Numbered from the stretch's first letter, positions 24,978 through 34,156 are shown. The stretch: 47,072 bases of DNA from an uncultured Bacilli bacterium (GCA_904374795.1 CAJFEV010000002.1:1-47072), one strand, 5' to 3'. Program-made: numbers and translations. The notes: generated from the sequence alone by a model not told the origin.

Positions 24978-25904
24978 CTATTTTTCATATACTCGTTTAT
25001 ATATATTATAAAGTAAAGGAAATTTTTCCTTCTTTTTTATTAAAGGGCTTATATTTTTTAATCCAATATATCCTTCAACAGTATTTTGCTTTAAAAATAA
25101 ATCTGCTTCTTTTTTTGTTTTAATTACTAATCGTCCATAAGAAAAATTTCTGGAACTCATAGTGGAGCCGGTTAAGAAAAAATCTCCTAAAGTTCCTGCA
25201 TAAATATTTTCGCTAGGATAATCTACTATATAGTATAAAATTTGAATATATTCTTTGTAACATTCTGTTAGATAAGAAAAAATTGTTGAGAGAAATGGAC
25301 TTTTTGCGTATGCCATTCCTGCTCCGATTGCATAGATGTTTTTTAAAACACTTCCAAGTTCTAGAGCTCTTTCTTCTTTTGTTCTTTCTAAATGAATTCT
25401 TTTTGGAACCATAGAAACAAATAGGTCAAAAACGCTTTTTTCTTTTGTTGCTACTGTTATAAATACTTCTGAACCTAAAATGAGATCTGATGCTAAGTTA
25501 GGGCCGGCAAAAAAGGCTGTTTTGTGGGTGTTTAAGGTGCTTTTGATATATTTGCTATAGAAGTATGGTTTGCTATCTAATAATCCCTTAGAACCTACGT
25601 AAATGGGTATAGAGGGCTTGTAATATTTTTTGAGTTTTAAAATTGTATCTTTTACATATGGACTTGCAACAAGTAGAAATATAGCTTTTGTATCTTTAAT
25701 TGCTTCTTCAATACTTGTTGTAACCGTAATATTTTTAGGTTTTTCCAGATTTTTTCCATCAAAACAAAGTTTATTTTCTTTAAGAGCTTTTTCTAAAAAA
25801 GTGTTGTCTGGTGTCCATATAACAATTTGCTGATTTTTGTTTTTTGAGAGTAAGCTAGCAATGGCGATGCTAAAAACACCGCTTCCAACACATGTTATTT
25901 TCAT
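24978..25904 (-). CDS. gpsA: Glycerol-3-phosphate dehydrogenase [NAD(P)+]
   Basis: GpsA makes sn-glycerol-3-phosphate from dihydroxyacetone phosphate for phospholipid synthesis. The N-terminus has a GSGVFSIAIASLL nucleotide fold. GPNLASDL replaces the family GPSFAxE. ELGSVLKNIYAIGAGM contains the catalytic Lys, and GDFFLTGSTMSSRNFSYG is the substrate loop. 308 residues, slightly short. The start overlaps the rarA stop by 4 bp, so it is the second gene of a rarA-gpsA operon. It is a rather divergent member (short N-terminal loop), but the motif order leaves little doubt. Confidence 0.88.
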   Translation of the reverse strand: MKITCVGSGVFSIAIASLLSKNKNQQIVIWTPDNTFLEKALKENKLCFDGKNLEKPKNITVTTSIEEAIKDTKAIFLLVASPYVKDTILKLKKYYKPSIPIYVGSKGLLDSKPYFYSKYIKSTLNTHKTAFFAGPNLASDLILGSEVFITVATKEKSVFDLFVSMVPKRIHLERTKEERALELGSVLKNIYAIGAGMAYAKSPFLSTIFSYLTECYKEYIQILYYIVDYPSENIYAGTLGDFFLTGSTMSSRNFSYGRLVIKTKKEADLFLKQNTVEGYIGLKNISPLIKKKEKFPLLYNIYKRVYEK

Positions 25905-27100
25905 TTTTCACCTCGCATTTCTTTCCATAATTTGTTTAAATTGTCTTCATATTTATTTTTTCTTGGATGATAATATTTTTTTCCTTGTAAGTTTTTAGGT
26001 AAATATTCTTGTTTTACGTAAGAATTTGGATAGTTATGTGGATATAAATAGGTTTTTGAAGTGGTTTTAATATGCTCTGGAACATTTCCTGTACTTCCTT
26101 TATGAATGTCGTTTAAAGCTTCATCTAAGGCAAGATGCGCACTATTGGATTTTGGAGATAAGGCCATTTCAGTAACCATTGTGCCTAAAGGAATTCTTGC
26201 TTCTGGGAGACCTACTAATTCACTTGCATGAATGGCTGCCATGACTTTGGGACCAATAGAAGGATTAGCGAGCCCAATGTCTTCGTAAGCAATTACACTC
26301 ATTCGTCTATAAATACTATCTAAATCTCCTGCTTCGATAAGTCTTGCTAAATAGTGTAGAGCAGCATCTACATCGCTACCACGAATAGATTTTTGAAATG
26401 CAGATAAAACATCGTAATGTCCGTCTTCATTTTTATCATGAAAAAATACAGGTTTTGCTTGAATATTTTTTAGAAGGTCTAGGGTGATTTTTTTATCCGA
26501 AGATGCATAGTAGGCAGTTTCTAATAAATTTAGAGCACTTCGTACATCGCCACTGGATACGGTTGCAATAAATTGTAAGCTTTCTTCATCTATTTTTATT
26601 TCAGGCAAATATTCTAAAGCTCTTTGAAGACCTAAAATAATGTCTTTTATAGATAATTCGTGGACCTCAAATATTTGTACTCGACTTCTGATTGCTGGAT
26701 TAATTTTATGGTAAGGATTTGATGTTGTAAGACCAATTACTAAAAGCAATCCAGATTCAATATGAGGAAGCAAAAGATCTTGTTTATCTTTGTTCATTCG
26801 ATGTATTTCATCAATGATTAGAATCATTTCTCCATACATTTTCGCTTCTTCTATGGCAATATCAAAGTCCTGTTTATTGTTAATTGTTGCATTTAAAAAC
26901 TTATAAGGCATTTTTATTTCATTTACTAAAGCATTGGCTATAGAAGTTTTTCCTGTTCCAGGTTTTCCATAAAAAATCATCGAACATAGATGATGGTTTT
27001 TTACTAAATTCGTTAAGATTTTTCCTTCGCCGATTAAGTGTTCTTGCCCTAATATATCTGAAAGTTTTTTCGGACGCATTTTATTTGCTAGATTTTCCAT
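25901..27100 (-). CDS. rarA: Replication-associated recombination protein A (RarA/MgsA)
   Basis: AAA+ clamp-loader-like ATPase acting at stalled replication forks. MRPKKLSDILGQEHLIGEG is the classical start. Walker A is YGKPGTGKTS, Walker B LIIDEIHRM, sensor 1 GLTTSNP, and the arginine finger lies in NPAIRSRVQIF. The C-terminal part has SVIAYEDIGLANP and the LDEALNDI region of the RarA oligomerisation domain. 399 residues. AAAGGTGGAG precedes the ATG. Its promoter shares the -35 with xerD. Confidence 0.96.
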   Translation of the reverse strand: MENLANKMRPKKLSDILGQEHLIGEGKILTNLVKNHHLCSMIFYGKPGTGKTSIANALVNEIKMPYKFLNATINNKQDFDIAIEEAKMYGEMILIIDEIHRMNKDKQDLLLPHIESGLLLVIGLTTSNPYHKINPAIRSRVQIFEVHELSIKDIILGLQRALEYLPEIKIDEESLQFIATVSSGDVRSALNLLETAYYASSDKKITLDLLKNIQAKPVFFHDKNEDGHYDVLSAFQKSIRGSDVDAALHYLARLIEAGDLDSIYRRMSVIAYEDIGLANPSIGPKVMAAIHASELVGLPEARIPLGTMVTEMALSPKSNSAHLALDEALNDIHKGSTGNVPEHIKTTSKTYLYPHNYPNSYVKQEYLPKNLQGKKYYHPRKNKYEDNLNKLWKEMRGEK

Positions 27101-27118
27101 TATTCTCCACCTTTATTC

Positions 27119-27147
27119 ATTATAGCAAACAAACTATCGTTTGACAA
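27119..27147 (-). promoter_or_regulatory. Promoter of rarA-gpsA
   Basis: On the minus strand, TTGTCA (27147-27142), 17 bp, TATAAT (27124-27119). The -35 overlaps the -35 of the opposite promoter. Confidence 0.85.
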
Positions 27148-27169
27148 TCGAGGAAATATTTTCTATACT
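27141..27169 (+). promoter_or_regulatory. Promoter of xerD
   Basis: Perfect TTGACA (27141-27146), 17 bp, TATACT (27164-27169). Predicted start near 27176, at the in-frame GTG or the GTGA ribosome-site core 5 nt before ATG 27185. Confidence 0.85.
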
Positions 27170-27184
27170 TAATTCGTGAGAATT

Positions 27185-28081
27185 ATGAAAGAATATCATT
27201 TAAAAGAACCTATTAAAAAATATTTGCATTCTTTACAATATGAAAGAAAACTTAGCAAAAATACGATAAACTCTTATGAAGAAAATCTTTATCTTTTTCA
27301 AGAATTTTTGAAACAAAAAGATCTTTTTCAAGTTACTAAGGAGGATATTTTAGCTTTTTTAAAACAAGAGAATCACAAAGCTGCGACTACTAAAGCGCAT
27401 TATTTTACGGTTATTCAAAATTTTTATCTTTTTTGTGTCGAAGAAGGATTAACTAAAGAAAATCCATGTGAAACGATTCATATGCCTAAACTTCCAGAAA
27501 AACTTCCTAATTATTTAACTTATGAAGAGGTGGATCGACTTCTTAATATGCCTTTGTATACTCCCTATGACTACCGTACTAAAGCAATGTTAGAGCTTTT
27601 GTATGCTACGGGTATGCGAGTTAGTGAACTTCTTTCTTTACGTTTTACTAATGTAGATTTGGAAAATTTTTTGGTTCGAGTTGAAGGGAAGGGGAGTAAA
27701 GAGCGAGTTATTCCTTTTAATGAAACGAGTAAAGAATATTTAGAAAAATATATTTATACCTATCGTCCTTTACTTATTAAAAATGGGAAAAATTATGATG
27801 AACTTTTTTTAAATAATCGTGGAACCCCTTTGACTAGACAAGGATTATTTAAACTTCTTAAAGCTTTATGTCGAAAAGCTTCCATTACGAAAAATGTAAG
27901 TCCACATGTTTTAAGGCATTCGTTTGCAACTCATTTATTAGATGCTGGAACCGATTTGCGGGTAATTCAAGAGTTTTTGGGTCATGAAAATATTAGTACT
28001 ACTCAAATTTATACGCATGTATCTAAAGAACATGTAAAAAAAGAATATCTTGAAGCACATCCGCGTAGTAAAAAAGAATGA
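27185..28081 (+). CDS. xerD: XerC/XerD-type tyrosine recombinase
   Basis: Chromosome-dimer resolution recombinase. An N-terminal SAM-like domain (LHSLQYERKLSKNTINSYEE) is followed by the catalytic domain. The active-site residues are all visible: Arg in ATGMRVSELLSL, Lys in EGKGSKERVIP, His-x-x-Arg in HVLRHSFATHLLDAG, His in FLGHENISTTQIYTHV and the nucleophile Tyr of that motif. 298 residues, the standard size. XerD rather than XerC is suggested but not certain; no other Xer is in the window. The alternative start GTG 27176 would be leaderless. The stop is inside the terminator stem. Confidence 0.93.
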   Translation: MKEYHLKEPIKKYLHSLQYERKLSKNTINSYEENLYLFQEFLKQKDLFQVTKEDILAFLKQENHKAATTKAHYFTVIQNFYLFCVEEGLTKENPCETIHMPKLPEKLPNYLTYEEVDRLLNMPLYTPYDYRTKAMLELLYATGMRVSELLSLRFTNVDLENFLVRVEGKGSKERVIPFNETSKEYLEKYIYTYRPLLIKNGKNYDELFLNNRGTPLTRQGLFKLLKALCRKASITKNVSPHVLRHSFATHLLDAGTDLRVIQEFLGHENISTTQIYTHVSKEHVKKEYLEAHPRSKKE

Positions 28082-28104
28082 TAAAACATCATCATTCTTT
28101 TTTT
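28071..28104. terminator. Bidirectional terminator between xerD and the small basic gene
   Basis: AAAGAATGAT (28073-28082) pairs perfectly with ATCATTCTTT (28091-28100), with A and T runs outside. The xerD stop TGA (28079-28081) is in the 5' arm. Confidence 0.9.
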
Positions 28105-28108
28105 GGAA

Positions 28109-28213
28109 TTAACAATTCTTACGTTCTTCTCTACGTTGTTCTTCTTTTCTAGAATTTTGTCTGTTTTCATTTTTTCTAGAACGATTTTGTTTTTGCTTAT
28201 TATTTTTTTTCAT
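28109..28213 (-). CDS. Tiny, highly basic 34-residue protein
   Basis: On the minus strand ATG 28213 is preceded by a strong GGGAGG ribosome site. The protein is almost entirely Lys, Arg, Asn, Gln and Glu (starts MKKNNKQKQNRSRKN, ends EERKNC) with a single Cys at the end. It ends 5 bp from the shared terminator. There is no hydrophobic core, so it is probably disordered and could bind nucleic acid. A rightward ORF over the same DNA is a shadow. No family recognised. Confidence 0.6.
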   Translation of the reverse strand: MKKNNKQKQNRSRKNENRQNSRKEEQRREERKNC

Positions 28214-28281
28214 TTCAATTTACCTCCCACTAGTATTATGGATGGTGTTCATTTTTTCATACGAGAAAAATTTTATTTTAT

Positions 28282-28310
28282 TTGCCAATGTTTGGTATTT
28301 CATGTAAAAT
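28282..28310 (+). promoter_or_regulatory. Promoter of the gene at 28330
   Basis: TTGCCA (28282-28287), 17 bp, TAAAAT (28305-28310). Predicted start near 28317, directly at AGGTGA (28318-28323). Confidence 0.75.
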
Positions 28311-28329
28311 AGTATTTAGGTGACGAGGA

Positions 28330-29376
28330 ATGAAGAAATATTATGTAATGGGGTCAAAAAATAAGGTTGCGCATATTTTGCGAGTTCCTATAATCCAAGA
28401 AGACCAAGTGTTTGTCGAACGAGAATTTCCAGATATTACCTTTATTGATGCGCTTTTTACTTTAAATCTAACTAAAAATGAAATTCTTTCTTTACTCCAA
28501 GAGTATAATCCTTCTTTTTTTCAAAATACAAATGAAAAAGATATGGATATATTTATTGCTAGAGTTAGCTTTAACGAAAAGAAAAAAACTTATGCTGTTC
28601 GTTTTTATGACCTTTTATATAGATATTCTTCTTTAAGAGTAGCTCCAAAAATTGAAGAGGGTATAAAAAAAGAAGCTTTAGAAAGAATGGAATCTGTTCA
28701 AAATCAACAAAAGATTTTATTACAATTAGATAATAAATTTAAAAATTTTCTTCATCTTTTACTTTCTTATACAACAGGTTCTCCTGATACAAAATGTTTT
28801 CTTTTGCGACCGGAAAGTATAGTAGATCCGGAAATCAAAAAAAATATTCGCAGTTATTATAGAAGTACGGATTATTTAGTTTATCATAAGTTAGAAACTG
28901 ATTTGCGATCTTATAAGAATCTTCGAGGCTTTTGTTTAGAGTTTTTACAATCTAATTCATTAAATCCAGTAAACTTTAAAGAAAAGAATTTTGAACGAAA
29001 ACATTATGTATATCCAAGTGAATTGTTTGGTTATCCTTATGATTTTACTTTGACTCTTGATGAAATAAATTATATTCCTAGGGATTATGTGCCTCCCGTG
29101 TCTTATGAAGACGAAATGGTCGCTTTTGAAGCAAAAATTTTTCAGTATATTCTTCAACAACCTTTTTCAAATCCAGAAATGCAATATTATTATGAGCAAG
29201 GAGGAATTTCTGCGATATTTGAAAACATGGATGCAAATGATATTTATGGAGTTTTAACTGATGAAGATAAAGTAAAATTAAATCTTTTATCCATACAGAA
29301 GTATGTAGAAATGAATTGGTCAAAAATTTATCAATATTTGCAAAATGATAACAAAAAACAAAGAAGAAGTAAGTAG
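28330..29376 (+). CDS. Unknown 348-residue protein
   Basis: Soluble, without signal peptide or membrane helix. The N-terminus MKKYYVMGSKNKVAHILRVP is followed by a mixed region. A helical segment around residues 115-150 (RMESVQNQQKILLQLDNKF) is followed by an aromatic-rich C-terminal half (PSELFGYPYDFTLTLDEINY, IPRDYVPP) and a Lys/Arg-rich end. AGGTGA 6 nt before the ATG and a good promoter make it a real gene. No family recognised. Confidence 0.8.
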   Translation: MKKYYVMGSKNKVAHILRVPIIQEDQVFVEREFPDITFIDALFTLNLTKNEILSLLQEYNPSFFQNTNEKDMDIFIARVSFNEKKKTYAVRFYDLLYRYSSLRVAPKIEEGIKKEALERMESVQNQQKILLQLDNKFKNFLHLLLSYTTGSPDTKCFLLRPESIVDPEIKKNIRSYYRSTDYLVYHKLETDLRSYKNLRGFCLEFLQSNSLNPVNFKEKNFERKHYVYPSELFGYPYDFTLTLDEINYIPRDYVPPVSYEDEMVAFEAKIFQYILQQPFSNPEMQYYYEQGGISAIFENMDANDIYGVLTDEDKVKLNLLSIQKYVEMNWSKIYQYLQNDNKKQRRSK

Positions 29377-29396
29377 CAATTCTCCTTCTTTTTTAA
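29361..29396 (+). terminator. Weak terminator after the 28330 gene
   Basis: AAGAAG (29361-29366) and CTTCTT (29385-29390) are followed by T-rich sequence. The stop codon lies in the loop. The stem is short. Confidence 0.45.
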
Positions 29397-29437
29397 TAAA
29401 ATATAGATAGGAAACATAAAATTTAGCAGGTGATTTT

Positions 29438-30193
29438 ATGTCTTTTTTAATGCCTTTAGTTATTTCCTCTGTTGCGGGGCTTTCTACTGTATTGGGTTCT
29501 TTAGTGATTTTTAAGAAATGGAAAAGAGAAAACATTAATAAGTTCATTACATTTTGTTTAAGCTTATCCTTAATTATCATGATTGGCATTTCGATAACTG
29601 AATTAATACCAGAAGCCAGTTATTCTATTCTTGTTGAATATAAATTAGCTAAAGGAGTACTTATTTCATTAATTATTTTTTTAATAGGCGTTTTAAGTGT
29701 TTATTTTATAAATAAAAAAATAGAGAAGAGTAGTAGTAACGATTTAGATTTGTATCGTTTAGGAATACTTTCTATGCTTGCTTTAATGTTACATAATCTT
29801 CCAGAAGGAATTGTTACATTTTTAAGTAGCTATCAAGATATGGAATTAGGTTTAAAAATCAGTGTTGCCATTATGCTTCATAATATTCCAGAAGGAATTA
29901 GTATAGCCGTGCCGATTTATTATGCTACAGGCAGTAGAAAAGAAGCTGTTAAAAAAACTTTTATTTCTGGTTTAGCTGAGCCTTTGGGTGCTGTATTAGC
30001 TTTTCTTTTTTTAAGAAATTTTATAACTGATGCAATGATTGGACTTATTTTGATTTTTGTTGCCGGTCTTATGATTACTTTAGCTATTCACGAACTTTTA
30101 CCCAAAGCCTTAAGTTATCACGAAAATAAATATATTTTCTTTGGCTTTTTCACGGGAATAATCCTTTTACTAATTAATCATTTTGTTTTTTAA
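29438..30193 (+). CDS. zupT: ZIP-family divalent metal transporter
   Basis: ZIP transporters import zinc, iron or manganese. 251 residues with about eight membrane helices. The two signature motifs are present: HNLPEGIVTF and HNIPEGISIAVPIYY, whose His, Asn and Glu residues form the binuclear metal site. A later AIHELLP helix is also typical. The cytoplasmic loop after helix 3 is short (IEKSSSNDLDLYR) and lacks the His-rich stretch of many ZIPs. Gram-positive ZupT/YgzZ-like type. AGGTGA 4-5 nt before ATG 29438. The substrate cannot be told from sequence. Confidence 0.9.
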   Translation: MSFLMPLVISSVAGLSTVLGSLVIFKKWKRENINKFITFCLSLSLIIMIGISITELIPEASYSILVEYKLAKGVLISLIIFLIGVLSVYFINKKIEKSSSNDLDLYRLGILSMLALMLHNLPEGIVTFLSSYQDMELGLKISVAIMLHNIPEGISIAVPIYYATGSRKEAVKKTFISGLAEPLGAVLAFLFLRNFITDAMIGLILIFVAGLMITLAIHELLPKALSYHENKYIFFGFFTGIILLLINHFVF

Positions 30194-30252
30194 AACTTGT
30201 ATTTCATTTTCTTTTATTATAAGATTATAAATAAGAAAGAGAGTGGAGTAGT

Positions 30253-30600
30253 ATGTTAAAAAAGCAAGAGCATACGAAAAATATTGATAGAGGAAGAGTA
30301 TATCCAATTTTAGACCAAATTTTTATAGAATATGATAAAGATTTTCGCAAAAGTTTTTTATTTTCGGAATTCCAAGACAATTTAGCTTTAAAAGAAGTTC
30401 TTCAGGAACTTAAATAAACTAATGGAAAAAAATTTATTAAAATTTCTTATGGTAAAAAAAGCTTTACATTAACAAATTATGCTATTAGGTATTTAAGAAC
30501 TATTTATGCTGAATATAATAGATATGAAATTAATCATAAATTAAATGTTACATCTCTTCTGATTTCTATATTAGCGATGTGGACTTATCTAATGTACTAA
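30253..30600 (+). pseudogene. Gene with an in-frame stop, truncated by mobile elements
   Basis: ATG 30253 behind GAGTGGAG gives 54 codons (MLKKQEHTKNIDRGRVYPIL...) up to TAA 30415. The same frame then continues open for 60 codons (TNGKKFIKISYGKKSFTLTN, YLRTIYAEYNRYEINHK) into mobile-element sequence near 30575. Composition before and after the stop is alike, so this looks like one gene with a nonsense mutation, interrupted at its 3' side. No family recognised. A 54-residue functional protein is the alternative. Confidence 0.5.
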
Positions 30601-30775
30601 CTGGTTTTCTGGAGCGATTGCCATGTACAAAAGCTGATTTGCCTTTCTCCTTATATTTAACAATAAGACGATCAATTTGTCTTCTTGATAAACTGAGCTT
30701 TTTACTAGCTCTGTTTTTATTTCTGTTATGATCTACTAAATCTTTAATCACTTCATATTTCATTTGTTCATTCAT
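30575..30775 (-). pseudogene. IS1202-like transposase, N-terminal fragment
   Basis: Minus-strand ATG 30775 starts MNEQMKYEVIKDLVDHNRNK, then the helix-turn-helix ASKKLSLSRRQIDRLIVKYK and the hallmark GKSAFVHGNRSRKP of IS1202-type (ISNCY) transposases. The frame ends after about 65 residues at a junction with the rightward pseudogene. The catalytic domain is missing. Another fragment of this family lies at 33783. Confidence 0.75.
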
Positions 30776-30934
30776 TCTTAATTCAACCTTTCTCATATTC
30801 ATCACCAAGTGATGTATTCTACAGTACTTTTGAGACATAATCAAATACTAACACTTAAGACATTATCATATGCTAATCATATAATAAATAAAAAAATATA
30901 TCAGTAAAAAAGAGTGAAATAGTTTAAAAGAGAA

Positions 30935-30979
30935 AACTTTATGAAAAAAGGAAAAAGAAAAGTTCATAAAGTTTTTTTT
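30935..30979. terminator. Strong hairpin next to the IS4-type element
   Basis: AACTTTATGAA (30935-30945) pairs perfectly with TTCATAAAGTT (30963-30973), followed by T8. It could stop rightward transcription. The region 30845-31073 has no gene. Confidence 0.65.
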
Positions 30980-31073
30980 CGCATAAAATAAGGCACGACA
31001 AAAAGAATTCCTGTAAAGAAATTACAAAAAATCATCAACTCTAGTTTTCAAAGAACAAAAAATTTAGTATAAT

Positions 31074-32162
31074 TTAATCATCAAATCTAAGTTGAAAGCT
31101 TAAATCAGAGCTGACTAGATTTGTGATTGTTGAAGAAATAAGCGAGTTGATGATTAAGGAGCTTATTTCTTTTTTAGTCACAAAAGATTTTACTTCTCTT
31201 AATGATGCAAAACCATATTCTAATAATTGTCTGATCGTATGAGCAATTTGAATAAATAAATAGTGAATTTTTAAACCGTTTTCATGTCTAGAACAAAGAT
31301 GAGAAATGTTGAATGTTCCATTTTTCTGTTCATTAAATCCTTCGTTTTCAATCTTCCAACGTTTTCTACCCATAGCAACAATTAGTTCAATATTATGTGA
31401 ATCAATCTGTAAGTTACTAATGTAATTGAATGTAGTAGTTTGATTATTTTTTGTTTCTATATATCGAAAAGCATTGAACGTATTTTCTTTAAAAGTTATT
31501 CCAGAGGATAAAAAATAATTTTCTTTATTTACTTCATTTTGATCATGGATATTATCTTCAAATTGTTCAAAAACTGTTTTAAGACGATTTTGTTTTAAAT
31601 TAAAAATATAATACCACTTATGATCATTACAAATATCTATCATGGGAGTTGTAGCATATAAAGCATCCCCAGTCACAATAAATTTTAATTTAGGATAATT
31701 TTTTTTAATTCGAGAAGCCATTCTTTTAAAAGCATTGGTTTCACAATCTTGTTTTTGCTTTTCAGTATTCATATCAATATTTTCAATCCATTCAGAATCA
31801 ATACTTATTACAAAGTTACCGAAGAGGACTTTAGCTTCTAAAACATACTTATAATATTTCGTTTTTCCATCTCTAGTTCTAGAAAGGCAATTGCCATTCA
31901 AGTTATAATCTAATGCAGTAAGACCAGTAGCATCTACAATCAATTGGATAGAACCATTATAACGAAACCGATCAAACATTTTACTTCTAAGAAGAGCAGT
32001 AAAAATGTATTTTCTAATTTCATCAATTTCCTTGTAATTTAAAGTTTCAATGACATCTTGAATTGTTTGCCAGTTAGGAATTTCTTTTAACTCTTGATTA
32101 CAAATAGTAGACAAGTTTTTGATAGCTTGTTCAGTGTTAAACTTAGAATTAATTTCGGTCAT
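31074..32162 (-). mobile_element. IS4-type DDE transposase
   Basis: 362 residues from ATG 32162. The catalytic Asp residues are seen in IVDATGLTALD and IVTGDALYATTPMID, and the Glu region in GRKRWKIENEGFNEQKNG, which resembles the IS4 YREK motif. The Tn-type RNaseH fold is uninterrupted, so the enzyme may be active. The frame stays open upstream of the ATG (TRLFALLCGITT before MTEI), so the natural N-terminus may be longer with an unusual start, or truncated. A hairpin at 32222-32245 just upstream would shield the gene from outside transcription, as in many IS. I could not define the terminal inverted repeats. Confidence 0.82.
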
Positions 32163-32221
32163 AGTTGTAATCCCACATAATAAAGCAAATAAACGGGTTG
32201 GTGGTGCAACAAAGAAAAGAA

Positions 32222-32250
32222 AAAAGCCTTATTTTATAAGGGCTTTGAAA
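32222..32250 (-). terminator. Hairpin upstream of the IS4-type transposase
   Basis: AAAGCCTTAT (32223-32232) and ATAAGGGCTTT (32235-32245) form a stem with one bulge. Read leftward it is followed by a T-run (plus-strand A-run before 32224). Confidence 0.6.
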
Positions 32251-32322
32251 TTTCGTGGTGCATTCCCATATCCTGTTGTAATTAAAATTTTAACTATTTT
32301 TAGAAATGAAGGTAAAATTTGA

Positions 32323-32484
32323 CATGGAAACAGAATTATTTATAGAAAAAATATTCAGAAAAAATTATTAGAACAGTTTTATACCGATATAGAATTTCCA
32401 ATTGATAAAGATGTAAAAATTGAACCAGGTCTTGTTAGATTTTGTGAAAAAAATAATTTTTATAGTAATAAAATTATGGATTAA
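32323..32484 (+). pseudogene. Orphan coding fragment
   Basis: An open frame without start ends with KIEPGLVRFCEKNNFYSNKIMD at 32484. It could be the displaced 3' end of the gene broken at 30253-30600, because both read rightward and flank the IS cluster, but there is no shared sequence to prove this. The rest of 32163-32568 has no recognisable gene; TATAAT at 32522-32527 is a likely -10 for the next gene. Confidence 0.3.
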
Positions 32485-32568
32485 TTTTATACAGGTTAAT
32501 GACTTTATGTTTAAAAATTGTTATAATATATTTGTCAAAATTAATAAAATTTTAAAAGAGGGCTATAT

Positions 32569-33612
32569 ATGAAAGAAATTTATGATAAATTGAATTATTA
32601 TTTAAATGATATTTGTAATTATTTAGAAAAAGAGCACCCATTTTTATTAGAAAATATTGATAAAATTTGTAGGATAAATGATGCATTTTTACGATTTTTA
32701 GAAAGTTACTCTTTAGACAATAAAACTATTCAAAATAATTTAACTTATGAAGAAGTTTATTATCTGGCAAGAGAAATTATAGAAAATATTGATAAAAATT
32801 ATTTAGAAAGTTTTGATAATTTAATACAAAGTGGAGAATTAGATTTTAGTTATGAAAATGATTATAATGATTCAGAATGCGTAAGTTTGTATAAAAATGA
32901 GAAAGTAGTAAAGCAAATTATTAATATTAATAGAGAGTTTAATTACAACGATGTAAGACTTTTAGTTCATGAATTTATTCATTATACAAATGGAAAAAAA
33001 CAATCAATAAATAGAAATTATTTTGGCGAATTTTTATCGATTTATTTTGAATTCTATGCAATTGACTATTTACTTAAGAAAGGTATTAGCAAAGAAGAAA
33101 TAGATTATTTATATAGAATAAAAAATGCAAAAAGGCATTCAACTATATTCTATCAATATGAAATTATTTTATTAGCATATACAAAATTTGGAAATTTAGA
33201 TGATAATACTTTAACTTTATTACAAGAATACTTTTTAAATATTAAAAGGGAAGTCTTTGAAAAAGAATGTACTACATTATGTAAAAACTTGTGTATAGCT
33301 GAGGAAAAAAATAAAGATAGAATTAAAGAAAATCCAAATGAACTTGGATGTGCTTTGGCAGAAGAATTTATGGCATATAATTATAAATATATATTAGGTA
33401 CTTTTTTAGCAGTTTATGCTCATAAGTATTCTGATTTTAATGATATTGTAAATTTAAATAATCATATTAATGAATTTAATGATAAAACAGTTTATGATAT
33501 TTGCTCTGGTATAGGTATTGATTTAAATGATGAAGATTTTTCCCAAAAATTATTCAGTTCTATGGATGAATATATAAACACTAAACAAATTGATCACAAG
33601 AAAGGCATTTAA
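32569..33612 (+). CDS. Putative zinc metallopeptidase (HExxH)
   Basis: 347 residues, without signal peptide or membrane helix. The zinc-binding helix is RLLVHEFIHYTNG (HEFIH, about residues 133-137). A downstream GEFLSIYFEFYAIDYL (about residues 150-166) offers a Glu as third ligand, the gluzincin pattern, as in M3-like peptidases. The rest is helical and acidic, and far shorter than a full M3 oligopeptidase (about 600). It is flanked by transposase fragments on both sides, so it may be cargo. AGAGGG precedes the ATG. Exact family and substrate are unknown. Confidence 0.72.
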   Translation: MKEIYDKLNYYLNDICNYLEKEHPFLLENIDKICRINDAFLRFLESYSLDNKTIQNNLTYEEVYYLAREIIENIDKNYLESFDNLIQSGELDFSYENDYNDSECVSLYKNEKVVKQIININREFNYNDVRLLVHEFIHYTNGKKQSINRNYFGEFLSIYFEFYAIDYLLKKGISKEEIDYLYRIKNAKRHSTIFYQYEIILLAYTKFGNLDDNTLTLLQEYFLNIKREVFEKECTTLCKNLCIAEEKNKDRIKENPNELGCALAEEFMAYNYKYILGTFLAVYAHKYSDFNDIVNLNNHINEFNDKTVYDICSGIGIDLNDEDFSQKLFSSMDEYINTKQIDHKKGI

Positions 33613-33782
33613 AGTCAATAATAAATAAAAAAATATATTAAAATAATGTCAATAGTTTTTGAAAATGTCTCAAAAAAATTTAAACATTAACGGGAAAATA
33701 TTCTCGTTTTTGTTTGAAATTTTATATCTATTCTTATAAAAGTCAAGATAAGTTTGAATATTAACAAGCAGGAATATCAAAC

Positions 33783-34126
33783 TTAAGCATAATTAGTTAA
33801 TATTTGATATAACACATGGTAGTAGCCATTTAATGTTTCTTGTGTATCAAAATAAGCTCCAACAATCGTAGAAGTTGCTTTATCGATAGCAAGATGTAAA
33901 CAAGCTTTTTTATCTCCAAACCAATGATGAATGGAACCATCTTGTTCAATGATTTCACCAAAATATTTAGGTTTTTCTCCTCTAGGGTGGGAATCCTCTA
34001 AAGCTATTTCATGACTGATAATCGTTTCTATTTGCTCTTCAGACATAGCTAGATTGATTTTCTTTTCTTGAAAAAGTTTTTTCTTTGCAAATTCACGTTT
34101 TGTTTTCTTTCTAGCCTTAGGGGATA
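33783..34126 (-). pseudogene. IS1202-like transposase, middle fragment
   Basis: The minus strand, open from about 34126, encodes KARKKTKREFAKKKLFQEKK, then KPKYFGEIIEQDGSIHHWFG and CLHLAIDKATSTIVGAYFD, the first catalytic Asp region of IS1202-type transposases, and ends at YQILTNYA where the second Asp region should follow. Both ends are cut: the right by the IS3 remnant at 34126, the left by AT-rich sequence. 33613-33782 holds no gene. Confidence 0.8.
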
Positions 34127-34156
34127 GTGGATTGTCAACACTTTTTTAGACAATTT

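Noticed and set aside
28103..28312. Rightward 69-codon ORF after xerD
   Set aside because: Phe/Ile-rich shadow of the small basic gene on the other strand; no ribosome site, and it starts at the xerD terminator.
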